Of a stretch of DNA of 64,000 nucleotides, positions 9,740 through 17,606 are shown piece after piece. This stretch comes from JAAFHB01 sp038236995. GTDB taxonomy: Bacteria > Bacteroidota > Bacteroidia > Bacteroidales > Prolixibacteraceae. The translations under genes and the position numbers were made by a program. The stretch covers positions 1-64,000 of the forward strand of contig JBBRZE010000008.1 in NCBI GenBank assembly GCA_038236995.1, given 5' to 3'. Numbering within the stretch: position 1 is the stretch's first letter; every line of letters starts with the position of its first letter. The notes under the pieces are model-generated. The model made no database searches and had not been told where the DNA came from. It saw nothing but the letters and a program-made list of their open reading frames with translations.

Positions 9740-9747
9740 TATTTTTG
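9740..9747 (+). promoter_or_regulatory. Candidate -7 box for the DUF5020-NCS2 operon
   Basis: TATTTTTG matches TAnnTTTG. An upstream TTTA at 9724-9727 is a weak -33 match. The start codon chosen for the DUF5020 gene is about 90 bases downstream. Confidence 0.4.
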
Positions 9748-9835
9748 TGGCTTCTTAAATATAATTCTACATTTTTAACACAAACATACAAAAACTGTCA
9801 AAATGATAGATTGTATGGCCAATTCAAACATTTTC

Positions 9836-10561
9836 ATGAGAAAAATTTTAATTCTGTTCGTCATCTTTATTGCCGCTTCGGCATTAAAAGCACAAAATGT
9901 GCAGTTACATTACGATATGGGAAAAGATCGTAAATACCTCACCACCACAGTCGAAATGTTTAAACCTGACAAATGGGGAAGTACCTTCTTTTTTATCGAC
10001 ATGGATTACGGCAAAGGTGGTGTAAATGGCGTTCAGGGACCTCAGTTAGCCTATTTTGAAATCGCCCGCGGACTAAAATTCTGGAAAAGCCCTTTCGAAC
10101 TGCATGTTGAGTATAATGGTGGGTTTGGGCAATATAATTTACCAACGACAGATAACACTAATCCGTATCATGCATTTCCTATCAATGATGCCTGGCTATT
10201 CGGGGGAAATTATACATGGAATACAGCAGACTTTTCGAAGGTATTCACATTACAAGCGATGTACAAAAATATCCGTGGAAAAAATGATATGTCTTTCCAG
10301 TTAACAGGTGTTTGGAATCTCCAGTTTTTCAAGAACAAAGTCACGTTATCAGGTTTTGCTGATTTCTGGAGAGAGGACAATATTGTAAGCGTGGGTGAAA
10401 GCACAAAAGCTACGGATTTTGTATTCTTAAGTGAACCTCAGTTTTGGTTTAATTGCACTGACCATTTTTCAGTGGGTAGCGAAATCGAATTAAGTTCCAA
10501 TTTTGGAGGTCACGATGGATTTATGGTTAATCCGACGATTGCTGGTAAATGGAAATTTTAA
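9836..10561 (+). CDS. DUF5020 family outer-membrane protein (Tsx-like channel)
   Basis: The protein starts best at MRKILILF (9836) because this gives a clean signal peptide ending ASALKAQ; in-frame ATGs at 9803 and 9815 would add a poor leader. The mature part of about 220 residues is built of alternating amphipathic strands with many aromatic girdle residues and ends in Phe, as outer-membrane barrels do. Motifs such as FFFIDMDYG and GPQLAYFEIARG match DUF5020, a family related to the nucleoside channel Tsx. The NCS2 purine permease starts 17 bases downstream, so the pair probably moves nucleosides or bases across the outer and then the inner membrane. The substrate is inferred from the context. 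Confidence 0.8.
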   Translation: MRKILILFVIFIAASALKAQNVQLHYDMGKDRKYLTTTVEMFKPDKWGSTFFFIDMDYGKGGVNGVQGPQLAYFEIARGLKFWKSPFELHVEYNGGFGQYNLPTTDNTNPYHAFPINDAWLFGGNYTWNTADFSKVFTLQAMYKNIRGKNDMSFQLTGVWNLQFFKNKVTLSGFADFWREDNIVSVGESTKATDFVFLSEPQFWFNCTDHFSVGSEIELSSNFGGHDGFMVNPTIAGKWKF

Positions 10562-10577
10562 AACAATATAACCTCTC

Positions 10578-11948
10578 ATGCTCGAAAAATTATTCAAATT
10601 AACAGCGAACAAAACCTCGGTTAAAACTGAGATAATCGCGGGAATCACCACGTTTATGACGATGGCGTATATCCTTTTCCTCAACCCCAATATCCTCGCC
10701 GGAACCGGAATGGATAAGAATGCAGTTTTCTTCGCCACTGCCATTTCAGCAGGTTTCGTAACCATTGCGATGGGTTTGGTTGCCAATTTTCCGATCGCAT
10801 TGGCTCCCGGTATGGGGTTGAATGCACTTTTCGCCACCGTTGCATTGGCCGGAATTGGAATGCCATGGAGAGTTGCACTGGGAGCTGTCTTTATCTCGGG
10901 TCTTATCTTCATCGTTCTGACAGTTACAAAAATACGCCAGATACTGGTTGTTGCAGTTCCCAACTCACTGAAGCGGGCAATCACCGTAGGGATAGGTCTT
11001 TTCATCACCATCATTGGATTGAAACTCTCTGAAATCATGGTGGTTGGCACCTCATTAATCCCACCCACAGTAGAAGCAGTTGGTAAATCAGGAGGAATGG
11101 CTACCCTGAAGTTTTTCGAATGGAATATCGGAATGGGAAGTTTTCACAATCCGAGTATGTTACTCTGTATGATTGGACTAACCATAACTGCACTTCTGAT
11201 GGCTCGTAAGATTAAAGGATCTTTGCTGATTGGAATCGTGGTTACTACACTGATCGGTATTCCAATGGGTGTGACAATAATTCCTGAAAATTTCGCCTTT
11301 ATATCACTTCCTGATTTTAACAACCTGGCTGTTGGGGAACTTGATATCAAAGGTGCACTTAACATGGGAATCTGGACGGTGGTCTTTACCTTCACTTTTG
11401 TTGAACTATTCGACACCTTTGGAACCTTGGTAGGCACTGCAACCAAAGCAGGTTTGATAGATAAGGACGGGAATTCACCTAAGATTGGGAAAGCCATGTT
11501 GGTGGATGCAATCGGTGTTTCTTTTGGTGCATTAATGGGAACTTCCACGGTCACTGCCTATGTTGAAAGTGCTGCGGGTATTGGAGAAGGCGGACGTACT
11601 GGTTTAACAGCAGTAACTACAGGAGTTCTTTTCTTACTTGCCCTTTTGATCGCACCATTGGCCTTGATGATTCCAAGTGCGGCCACAGCTCCGGCGCTGA
11701 TAATCGTTGGGGTATTGATGGCTTCTTCTGTACTAGACATCGATTTTAACGACTTTTCTGAAGGCTTTCCTGCCTTTATTACTTTTGTTCTGATGCCATT
11801 TACCTATAGCATCGCTAACGGTATCGCCGGCGGTATTTTCTTCTATACTATATTGAAAGTAGGATCAGGTAAAGCCAAACAGGTACATTGGATGATGTAC
11901 CTCCTATTTGTATTGGTTGTGACACGTTACATCTTTTTAAGCGAATAG
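10578..11948 (+). CDS. NCS2 family purine (guanine/hypoxanthine) permease
   Basis: A 456-residue inner-membrane protein with 12 or more hydrophobic segments. Family motifs include AGITTFMTMAYILFLNPNIL near the N-terminus, APGMGLNALFA, and ESAAGIGEGGRTGLTAV in the second half, which place it in the AzgA/PbuG branch of NCS2 (proton-coupled uptake of hypoxanthine, guanine or adenine). Length is normal and no segment is missing. It is cotranscribed with the DUF5020 barrel upstream and closed by the strong terminator at 11960-11993. Which purine it prefers cannot be read from the sequence. Confidence 0.92.
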   Translation: MLEKLFKLTANKTSVKTEIIAGITTFMTMAYILFLNPNILAGTGMDKNAVFFATAISAGFVTIAMGLVANFPIALAPGMGLNALFATVALAGIGMPWRVALGAVFISGLIFIVLTVTKIRQILVVAVPNSLKRAITVGIGLFITIIGLKLSEIMVVGTSLIPPTVEAVGKSGGMATLKFFEWNIGMGSFHNPSMLLCMIGLTITALLMARKIKGSLLIGIVVTTLIGIPMGVTIIPENFAFISLPDFNNLAVGELDIKGALNMGIWTVVFTFTFVELFDTFGTLVGTATKAGLIDKDGNSPKIGKAMLVDAIGVSFGALMGTSTVTAYVESAAGIGEGGRTGLTAVTTGVLFLLALLIAPLALMIPSAATAPALIIVGVLMASSVLDIDFNDFSEGFPAFITFVLMPFTYSIANGIAGGIFFYTILKVGSGKAKQVHWMMYLLFVLVVTRYIFLSE

Positions 11949-11959
11949 TCATTAAGTTA

Positions 11960-11993
11960 AAAAAACGCTCCGTTTCAAAATGGAGCGTTTTTT
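11960..11993 (+). terminator. Rho-independent terminator after the purine permease
   Basis: AAAAAACGCTCC (11960-11971) pairs perfectly with GGAGCGTTTTTT (11982-11993), 11 bases after the stop codon, with a T-run inside the 3' arm. Because the 5' flank is A-rich it could work in both directions. Confidence 0.9.
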
Positions 11994-12010
11994 AATTTGG
12001 AAAAATATTC

Positions 12011-12018
12011 TACATTTG
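12011..12018 (+). promoter_or_regulatory. Candidate -7 box of the tRNA-Val gene
   Basis: TACATTTG fits TAnnTTTG exactly and lies 13 bases before the first base of the tRNA. No good -33 element is seen at the usual distance. Confidence 0.55.
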
Positions 12019-12031
12019 CCACCCATTAGAA

Positions 12032-12106
12032 GGGCTGTTAGCTCAGTTGGTTTAGAGCATTACCTTGACAGGGTAGGGGTCACTGGTTCGAATCCAGTAC
12101 AGCCCA
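12032..12106 (+). tRNA. tRNA-Val (anticodon GAC)
   Basis: A full cloverleaf can be folded by eye: acceptor GGGCTGT (12032-12038) with ACAGCCC (12099-12105) and discriminator A12106; D arm GCTC/GAGC; anticodon arm with loop TTGACAG giving anticodon GAC; T arm ACTGG-TTCGAAT-CCAGT. CCA is not encoded. The 3' part, from T12084, belongs to the 113-bp direct repeat found again at 51014, so this gene is the apparent integration site of the downstream island. Confidence 0.95.
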
Positions 12107-12196
12107 CAAAATGGGATTCCAAATCGAACCAAAAGGCAGTAAATCGTTGATTTACTGTCTTTTTTATTTTTTCTTCAACCAAAGAAAACCAATCAA
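12084..12196 (+). repeat. Left attachment-like direct repeat (attL): tRNA-Val 3' end plus downstream flank
   Basis: 113 bases identical to 51014-51126 except at 12102, 12150, 12158 and 12174. The shared block starts in the T stem of tRNA-Val, as for tyrosine integrases that use tRNA 3' ends, and includes the tRNA terminator. This copy keeps the acceptor-stem pairing intact. Confidence 0.85.
12135..12165 (+). terminator. Terminator of tRNA-Val
   Basis: GGCAGTAAATC (12135-12145) pairs with GATTTACTGTC (12149-12159), with one G-U pair, followed by TTTTTT. The same hairpin is present in the right repeat. Confidence 0.8.
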
Positions 12197-12218
12197 TTTC
12201 AATATAAATGCGAGCTAT

Positions 12219-12292
12219 TCGGTGAGTTGTAAATTCTATTTACATTTACTCACCTGAATCGCTGTATGAATTTGATTTTCTGAGTTGTAAAT
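12219..12292. repeat. Short repeats inside the left end, possible integrase arm sites
   Basis: TGAGTTGTAAAT occurs at 12223-12234 and 12281-12292, with a related inverted copy ATTTACATTTACTCACC at 12238-12254. TCGGTGAGTT at 12219-12228 recurs near the right end at 50954-50963. Tyrosine integrases with an arm-binding domain bind such short repeats beside the attachment site. The function is inferred. Confidence 0.4.
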
Positions 12293-12425
12293 CAATGAAA
12301 CTATATTATAGATAACCATAATATCAGCTTTTTTTGATTGATTTTGATGACTTCTGGTACTTAAAATCAGGACAAAATAAAAAACTCAGAATAAAAGGCA
12401 TTAAAACGAGTTAAATGAAATTGAT

Positions 12426-12884
12426 ATGGAAACGACACAAACATTTGGGATCCAGTTTTTAACAAGAGAAAACAGGGATATAAAAAGCGGTTTAACGATC
12501 TACGCCCGGGTTACTGTGAATGGTTCAAGAGTTGAGATTTCGCTGAAGCAGAACATTGCTTCAGAACTTTGGGATTCAACAAAAGGGACCGTTAAAGGCA
12601 ACAAAACTGAAGTAAAAGAACTCAACCAGTTCTTAAATGATGTAAGAACAAGACTTTCTAATATTTACAGAGAGTCAATGGTTGATGGGGAGCTACCCGC
12701 AGCCGTTTTGATTAAAAACAAGTTTTTGGGAATTGAAGAACAAGGCAGAACGCTGCTACATACGATTGATTACCACTATAAAATTTCAACCGACCAACTT
12801 TCCCCCAACACCCTAAAACACTATACAACGACCGAGAAATATGTCAAAGAATTTCTTCTCAAGCAGTTTTCTGGAACAAGATGA
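12426..12884 (+). pseudogene. Tyrosine recombinase (integrase), truncated after the core-binding start
   Basis: The 152 residues match the N-terminal part of Bacteroidota phage/ICE integrases of about 400 residues: an arm DNA-binding domain (FGIQFLTRENRDIKSGLTIYARVTVNG, split as FGIQFLTRENRDI and KSGLTIYARVTVNG, then LWDSTKGTVKG) and the beginning of the SAM-like core-binding domain (LSPNTLKHYTTTEKYVKEFL). The whole catalytic domain with its R-H-R-Y residues is missing. Similarity stops near KQF at about base 12870, where the sequence runs into an antisense cas6 fragment, so a deletion probably fused the two. It is the first gene inside the left repeat, which supports an integrase-mediated origin. 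The fragment cannot be an active recombinase. Confidence 0.8.
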
Positions 12885-13077
12885 ACTTCAAAATATCGAA
12901 AAAACAAAGTATAAGCTGTGATGAGATTAAGGGATTGATATCTGGACACAGTATGGCGCATTTCTGGTCGCTCTGATTGATCACTTTGTAAATCCATGCG
13001 TTCAATTCATACTGATAGTTAATCGGCAGGACATTTTGATTTCGATTAATAAGCGATAGGTTAAGTTTGAATCTCAT
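12885..13077 (-). pseudogene. cas6: Decayed N-terminal fragment of CRISPR endoribonuclease Cas6
   Basis: The minus-strand frame starting at 13077 opens MRFKLNLSLINRNQNVLP and continues INYQYELNAWIYKVINQSD, the characteristic start of Bacteroidota Cas6 proteins. After about 44 residues the frame is lost; the next frame gives SLYFVFSIF, which fits the Cas6 FKLFTFS-type strand, followed by a stop. Only about 60 of the usual 220-260 residues remain, and the catalytic and C-terminal ferredoxin-like parts are absent. No repeat array, cas1/cas2 or effector gene is nearby. It abuts the integrase fragment tail to tail. The assignment rests on the N-terminal motif. Confidence 0.65.
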
Positions 13078-13955
13078 AGGTCCGATTTCGTTCTTTTTAA
13101 AGCAGGAATGGTTGGTGGATTATTTATGACTATAAAATTATTGAAATTAAACTTGAAATCCTATTATAACCTGAATTACTTGAAAGGTTGTAACCGGAAC
13201 ACTTGCCCCGGCATTGCATTTTTCCTTTCCGGTGACCGGCTAAATTGGAGTTTCTTTTTTTAATTTGAAGTCTTAGACTGTACCAATATAATATTGTCAA
13301 TGTAATTAATTCCGACTATCGTCCAAAAAATTAACTTATTCATTATTTTTAGTTCGCTCTAACAAAAGTCTGAGTAGTGGGAGTGGAAATATTTGGCAAT
13401 GTTTTATGTGAATCGAGAGAGAAAAGTAAATTCTAATCAGAACGCATTGCTGTGATATTCACCTTTAATGTAGAATTAAATTCGGATTGAATTTTATCAA
13501 CAATTGGATTAAGAATAGTTGGATCATTCATCCTCTGCATATTCACCATTTCTGCAAAAGTCTACATCTCCGATTATCCATTGCATTTAATGAAAAAGGC
13601 TCATACACTTGACAAAATGGCGAGGTATGAACCTTTTCAAATCCCATGAAATTTTCAGCTTTTCAATTAAATAAATCAGAAAACTATACATCATTAATTA
13701 CCAGGCTCTTAATTGTGTCAAGCGTTGCGGCAATATCTTTTGAAAAACTATTCCTGAATGCACAAGAATCCATTCCAGGAGTTTGGGGGAACAATGGTTT
13801 ATTCTGTGCACTTAGAATTCATGCCCCAAGAAATAGAAATAACGACAATTGAAGTATTTTTTCATCTCACAAGATTTAATTAGTTTTTAAATATTTTGAA
13901 CTGCAAATTTATGGATTTACGGCCATGTTTGGTGTAATTGTTTTATAAATCAGTT
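13078..13955. other. Gene-poor, degraded stretch at the island's left end
   Basis: AT-rich sequence with no intact gene. A minus-strand remnant ends at 13433 and reads DFAEMVNMQRMNDPTILNP then IVDKIQSEFNSTLKVNITAM; a neighbouring frame upstream of it (to about 13615) continues as VYEPFSLNAMDNR, consistent with a frameshifted former gene that I do not recognise. A plus-strand 68-codon frame at 13646-13852 has no family resemblance. No CRISPR-type repeat array is visible. Confidence 0.5.
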
Positions 13956-14993
13956 CTATTTTGATTCAGGAATAAGTGCTTTCAAAATAGGCTTTACCCA
14001 TTGATCCTTATCGATATCGTAAAGAATAAAATCGGAATCGAACTGCCAGTAGCTCCAGCTCCAGCCTCTGGCTTCTGCCTGACGTGCAATGTAATTGGTC
14101 CAGCGAACACGCGAATCCATATCTGCTTTCTCATAGGCGCCAAATTCACCAAGGGTAAGTGGACGGTGAAACTTTTTCGACCATTCCTGAGCCATGTCAA
14201 AATCAAAGTTCACATCCTTTTCCTCAACTTCGGTATTGGTCCAGGTAATGCCACTTAAGTCTTTATTCTTCACCGACCATGGCGCCCCCTGATGGGTGAA
14301 TTGGATAGGCGAATAATAATGAATGGCGACAATGATATTTCGATCATTTTCGGGTAGAGTCAAGTCTTTAAGATACATAATCTGATTGCCGTTAATGGTT
14401 CCAATGACTATAGTTCTTTTCGGATTTGACTCCCGCAATATTTTATAAGCTGAACTATGCAGATCGTTCCAGATATCTGGTTTCATATTCGGTTCATTGG
14501 CAATTTCAAACAGAACTTCCTTCGGATAACCCTTACAATGCTCAGCAATTTGTTTCCACATTGAAAGGAACATTGGTTTCAAACCAACCGGATCTTTTTG
14601 CATGGCACCGTGCTCATGGAAATCAACAATGGCCATCAGTTTATTCTTCAAAGCCTGCTTAATTGCCCAATCGAGGGTGACAAAAAACTTGGGATCGATC
14701 GTGAAATCAGCATCTTTCATTGAAAACTTAAAAGGCATAATGACAATACGAACATTGTTGAAACCAGCCTCATTCAGGAGTTTAAAATGCTTTTCGGTCA
14801 TTCTGGCTTTTGAACTATTTTCCCAAATGGCATCGTAGCCAATAATATTGACACCTCTTCCAAGGCGCTTGTTTTGCTCGAAAGCAAATTTATCGGCCTT
14901 AGATTCCTGAGCGAAGGATTCGTTTATGCCATTGAAGATCAGCAATATAATTATCGCGATTGTAGCAATTGTGCTTTTTTTCATATGTTTCAT
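13956..14993 (-). CDS. Glycoside hydrolase family 5 (cellulase-like) endo-glycanase, exported
   Basis: The start at 14993 (or 14984) gives the leader MKHMKKSTIATIAIIILL with a signal-peptide end ESFAQ; the longer frame from 15050 adds an implausible leader. The mature part of about 315 residues is a GH5 barrel: RLGRGVNIIGYD near the N-terminus, HFKLLNEAGFNNVRIVI, acid/base Glu in EIANEPNMKP, HYYSP, nucleophile Glu in LGEFGAYEK, and WSYWQFD near the end. This is a retaining endo-beta-glycanase, typically on beta-1,4- or mixed glucans or mannans. It is the last gene of the leftward PUL. Substrate cannot be fixed from sequence alone. Confidence 0.85.
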   Translation of the reverse strand: MKHMKKSTIATIAIIILLIFNGINESFAQESKADKFAFEQNKRLGRGVNIIGYDAIWENSSKARMTEKHFKLLNEAGFNNVRIVIMPFKFSMKDADFTIDPKFFVTLDWAIKQALKNKLMAIVDFHEHGAMQKDPVGLKPMFLSMWKQIAEHCKGYPKEVLFEIANEPNMKPDIWNDLHSSAYKILRESNPKRTIVIGTINGNQIMYLKDLTLPENDRNIIVAIHYYSPIQFTHQGAPWSVKNKDLSGITWTNTEVEEKDVNFDFDMAQEWSKKFHRPLTLGEFGAYEKADMDSRVRWTNYIARQAEARGWSWSYWQFDSDFILYDIDKDQWVKPILKALIPESK

Positions 14994-15006
14994 CAGTATT
15001 ACTAAA

Positions 15007-15057
15007 TAGACACATAGGTCACAAAGGTTTTTTCTTTCAAAGTGTTCCATATGTCTA
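15007..15057. repeat. Imperfect inverted repeat before the GH5 gene
   Basis: TAGACACATAGG (15007-15018) and CCATATGTCTA (15047-15057) are near reverse complements flanking a T-rich centre, in the gap between the isomerase stop and the GH5 start. It may be an intergenic repeat or an RNA processing hairpin. Confidence 0.4.
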
Positions 15058-15081
15058 TTGGGTTCTTATTACTTCATTGGT

Positions 15082-16044
15082 TTATTTATAAACTTTGTCT
15101 TGTGCAGCCTTCAGCTCTTTCATAATCTGAGGCACCAATACAAAAGGATCATACGGTTTTACCTTACCAACCAATTTCAATGTTTCAACCGGGAGATAAC
15201 CGCGATAACCACTCGCTTTGATAATTTTCATCATTCGCACAAAATCGGTTTTCACTTCGCTGGTATTTCCCAGCACACTTTCTTTCATTTGCCAGTTAAC
15301 GGTATAAGGAATCACAGCAGCAATGTCAGCATATGGATCAATCACCTTGAAATTACCAGTATCAAGAATGATTCCTGCCCATTTTGAGTCAACAGCTTTT
15401 ACCACTTTTATACATTGTTCTGCTGTCTGAAGCATGTCGCCATGATTCTGAATACCAATGATTACGCCATGCTGAGCACCAAAAGCTGCACACTCTTTGT
15501 AACATTCGATCATCCAGCCAGCCACTTCATCCCATTTGTTTTCGTAACCTTTTGGAATTTCGCCGGCGAATAAACGGATTACAGGTGCGCCTAATTTCTC
15601 AGCCATAATGATCCATTTTTTGGCACGTTCCACATCGGCTTTGCGTACAGCTGGATCGGGCGATGCAAAATTGTTGCGAATTCCTATACCGCTGATATCA
15701 ATTCCCAGCTTATATGCCTTGCGTTTGAATTCATAGATATATTCATCATTAGGCACTTCCGGGTATCCCGGGATATAATAACCGGTAACATCGAGTGCAT
15801 TAATATTTTGATCGGCACACCAATCCAGAAGTTCGAACAATGTAAACGCAGGTTTTTCCGGAGTCCCTTTTCTCATTAACTCGTCATTAAATGAAAAGGC
15901 GTTTAAGGCCAGTTTTACGTGCGATTGTATTTTTTCGATTTTAGTGCCTTTAGCCATGGATGTTGTTGGGTTGAAACATCCCAACAGAATGGTTGCCATG
16001 GCAATGAACCCTAATCTTGTCCGATTGAATAATTGATTCTTCAT
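15082..16044 (-). CDS. Exported sugar phosphate isomerase/epimerase-like TIM barrel
   Basis: 320 residues with an N-terminal leader (LGFIAMATILLGCF, lipobox-like LLGC) and an AP-endonuclease-2/xylose-isomerase-like barrel. Likely metal ligands sit in IRLFAGEIP, GIQNHGDML, GIILDTGNF and YLPVETLKL, the usual Glu-His-Asp-Glu arrangement of this superfamily. Such proteins isomerise or epimerise ketoses or act on 3-keto-sugars, and many Bacteroidota copies are exported. It sits between the TolB-like propeller gene and the GH5 gene with short spacers, in the PUL operon. The exact reaction is unknown. Confidence 0.8.
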   Translation of the reverse strand: MKNQLFNRTRLGFIAMATILLGCFNPTTSMAKGTKIEKIQSHVKLALNAFSFNDELMRKGTPEKPAFTLFELLDWCADQNINALDVTGYYIPGYPEVPNDEYIYEFKRKAYKLGIDISGIGIRNNFASPDPAVRKADVERAKKWIIMAEKLGAPVIRLFAGEIPKGYENKWDEVAGWMIECYKECAAFGAQHGVIIGIQNHGDMLQTAEQCIKVVKAVDSKWAGIILDTGNFKVIDPYADIAAVIPYTVNWQMKESVLGNTSEVKTDFVRMMKIIKASGYRGYLPVETLKLVGKVKPYDPFVLVPQIMKELKAAQDKVYK

Positions 16045-16064
16045 TAATTTTTGGTTTAAATGAT

Positions 16065-17582
16065 TTATTTGAATATTCCGTTACTCACAAAAGCTATTTT
16101 CTTGCCATCGGGCGACCAGCTTGGAACATTCATAGTTCCTTGTCCACCATATAAATAGCCAATCACTTTTACTTCGCCACCTGCAACAGGCATTAATCGC
16201 AAATAAACCCTTTCGTAGAATGGATGTTTGTCGGCAGGAACTTCTTTCGGGAATGAAATGAAAACCAGCCATTTGTTATCTGGTGAAACATGTGGGAACC
16301 AGTTATTCATCTCATCAAAAGTCAACTGTGTCTGATTTTTTCCATCCGGATCCATCCGCCAAACCTGCATTTTGCCTGTGCGGGTCGAACAGAAATAGAT
16401 GTATTTACCATCTGATGAATACTCAGAACCATCGTCCAACCCTTTGGCGGTGGTTAATTGGATTTCCTTACCGCCATCTTTTGAAATTTTATAGATATCG
16501 AAATCGCCGTTGCGTTGGCCGGTAAAAAGCAGATACTGGCTGTCGGGCGACCAGCCATGGAAATAGGATGGACTATTTTCGGTAATTCTTTTTGGAACGC
16601 CGCCTTTAATTGACACAGTATAAACCACAGACTGACCTTTGGTTTCTTCTGGTTGATGACTGATCCCAATTTGCTTTCCATCGAAGGTTAGCACGTGGTC
16701 GTTGTTGTTTTTAATGGCAAAATCGGTATTGATCACAGTTGATTCTTTCGAATTAAGGTCGAAATTATACAGTTTGCCGCTTGCATTGTAAATCAAAGCT
16801 TTATCATCCGGAGTCCAGTTTGGAGCTTGCCATGAACCTTCAGAACTTCCAACTACCTGCCGTTTACCGGATGCTACTTCCATTATTTCGAGCATACTTC
16901 CCAAGTAATCTTTGTACTGAACAAGATTATCAGGAGCAGTATAAAATACTCTTGTGTTAGTAAATTCCACCTCTTCAGAAAATTTATCGGTATGTGCACA
17001 AACGAAAAGTCCGGCCATTAAATCGGCACCCAAATCAAGGTTTTCGATTTTTTCGCTCTGATAAACTTCACCAAAATGTGCAACTGACATGGTATAGGTA
17101 TTCCCTTTCTTTTCAAGTTGAAGCACATCAGGCCCTTTGATGGTAAATTTGATTTCTTTAACACTATCCTTTTCCGCTTTGCGGTATTGAAGCGATGTTA
17201 ATCCGTCACCGTGAATGGTACAGGCCACCATCGATGAACTTGCGGATGAAGAGCTTCTGAACATGATACCGGTTTTACGGTGCAGTTCGTGTCCTTCACC
17301 CAGGAAACGAATTTGAGTTTGGATGATAAAATCACCATTCATTTTCTTTGACAGGAAAGCGAAATTATCAGTACTAAACCAGATGTTGATTCCTGAACCT
17401 GTAATCCGGTAATTTTGTGAAGGCTCGCCATAACTTGCTGCTCCGGCAATTGCCGGTGAGCCAATGTCAGAAAAAGTATCAAACGATCCGATCTTCGCGC
17501 CCGGAACCTGAGCATTCACATTCAGAAAAAACAAATTCAGCAGAAGGAATGAACCTCCAATAAGCAATTGTTTGATTTTCAC
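16065..17582 (-). CDS. Exported TolB-like beta-propeller protein with N-terminal lectin-like domain
   Basis: 505 residues with signal peptide (LLIGGSFLLLNLFFLNVNAQ). Residues about 25-215 look like a concanavalin-type (DUF1349-like) sandwich: FDTFSDIG, IQTQIRFLG, GIMFRSSSS. The rest is a PD40/TolB propeller with repeated blade motifs PNWTPDDKALIYNASG, HGWSPDSQYLLFTGQ, EYSSDGKYIYFCSTR, PHVSPDNKWLVFI and PSWSPDGKKIAFVS. It probably binds carbohydrate or partner proteins in the periplasm or at the surface. No catalytic motif was recognised. It lies in the PUL between the GH50-like enzyme and the TIM-barrel isomerase. Confidence 0.75.
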   Translation of the reverse strand: MKIKQLLIGGSFLLLNLFFLNVNAQVPGAKIGSFDTFSDIGSPAIAGAASYGEPSQNYRITGSGINIWFSTDNFAFLSKKMNGDFIIQTQIRFLGEGHELHRKTGIMFRSSSSASSSMVACTIHGDGLTSLQYRKAEKDSVKEIKFTIKGPDVLQLEKKGNTYTMSVAHFGEVYQSEKIENLDLGADLMAGLFVCAHTDKFSEEVEFTNTRVFYTAPDNLVQYKDYLGSMLEIMEVASGKRQVVGSSEGSWQAPNWTPDDKALIYNASGKLYNFDLNSKESTVINTDFAIKNNNDHVLTFDGKQIGISHQPEETKGQSVVYTVSIKGGVPKRITENSPSYFHGWSPDSQYLLFTGQRNGDFDIYKISKDGGKEIQLTTAKGLDDGSEYSSDGKYIYFCSTRTGKMQVWRMDPDGKNQTQLTFDEMNNWFPHVSPDNKWLVFISFPKEVPADKHPFYERVYLRLMPVAGGEVKVIGYLYGGQGTMNVPSWSPDGKKIAFVSNGIFK

Positions 17583-17606
17583 TAGTTTTAATTTTAAAGA
17601 GTTAAA

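Noticed and set aside
9750..9800. Sigma-54 (-24/-12) promoter for the purine genes beside the NtrC-type activator
   Set aside because: TGGC occurs near 9748 but no GC element follows at the required spacing.
13646..13852. Plus-strand frame of 68 codons in the degraded stretch
   Set aside because: No signal peptide, domain or family likeness; probably chance in AT-rich DNA.
13078..13955. CRISPR array near the cas6 fragment
   Set aside because: No regularly spaced 25-45 base direct repeats are visible on either strand.
15082..15387. Plus-strand frame overlapping the isomerase gene (15058-15387)
   Set aside because: Antisense to a clear TIM-barrel protein and without any recognisable domain.
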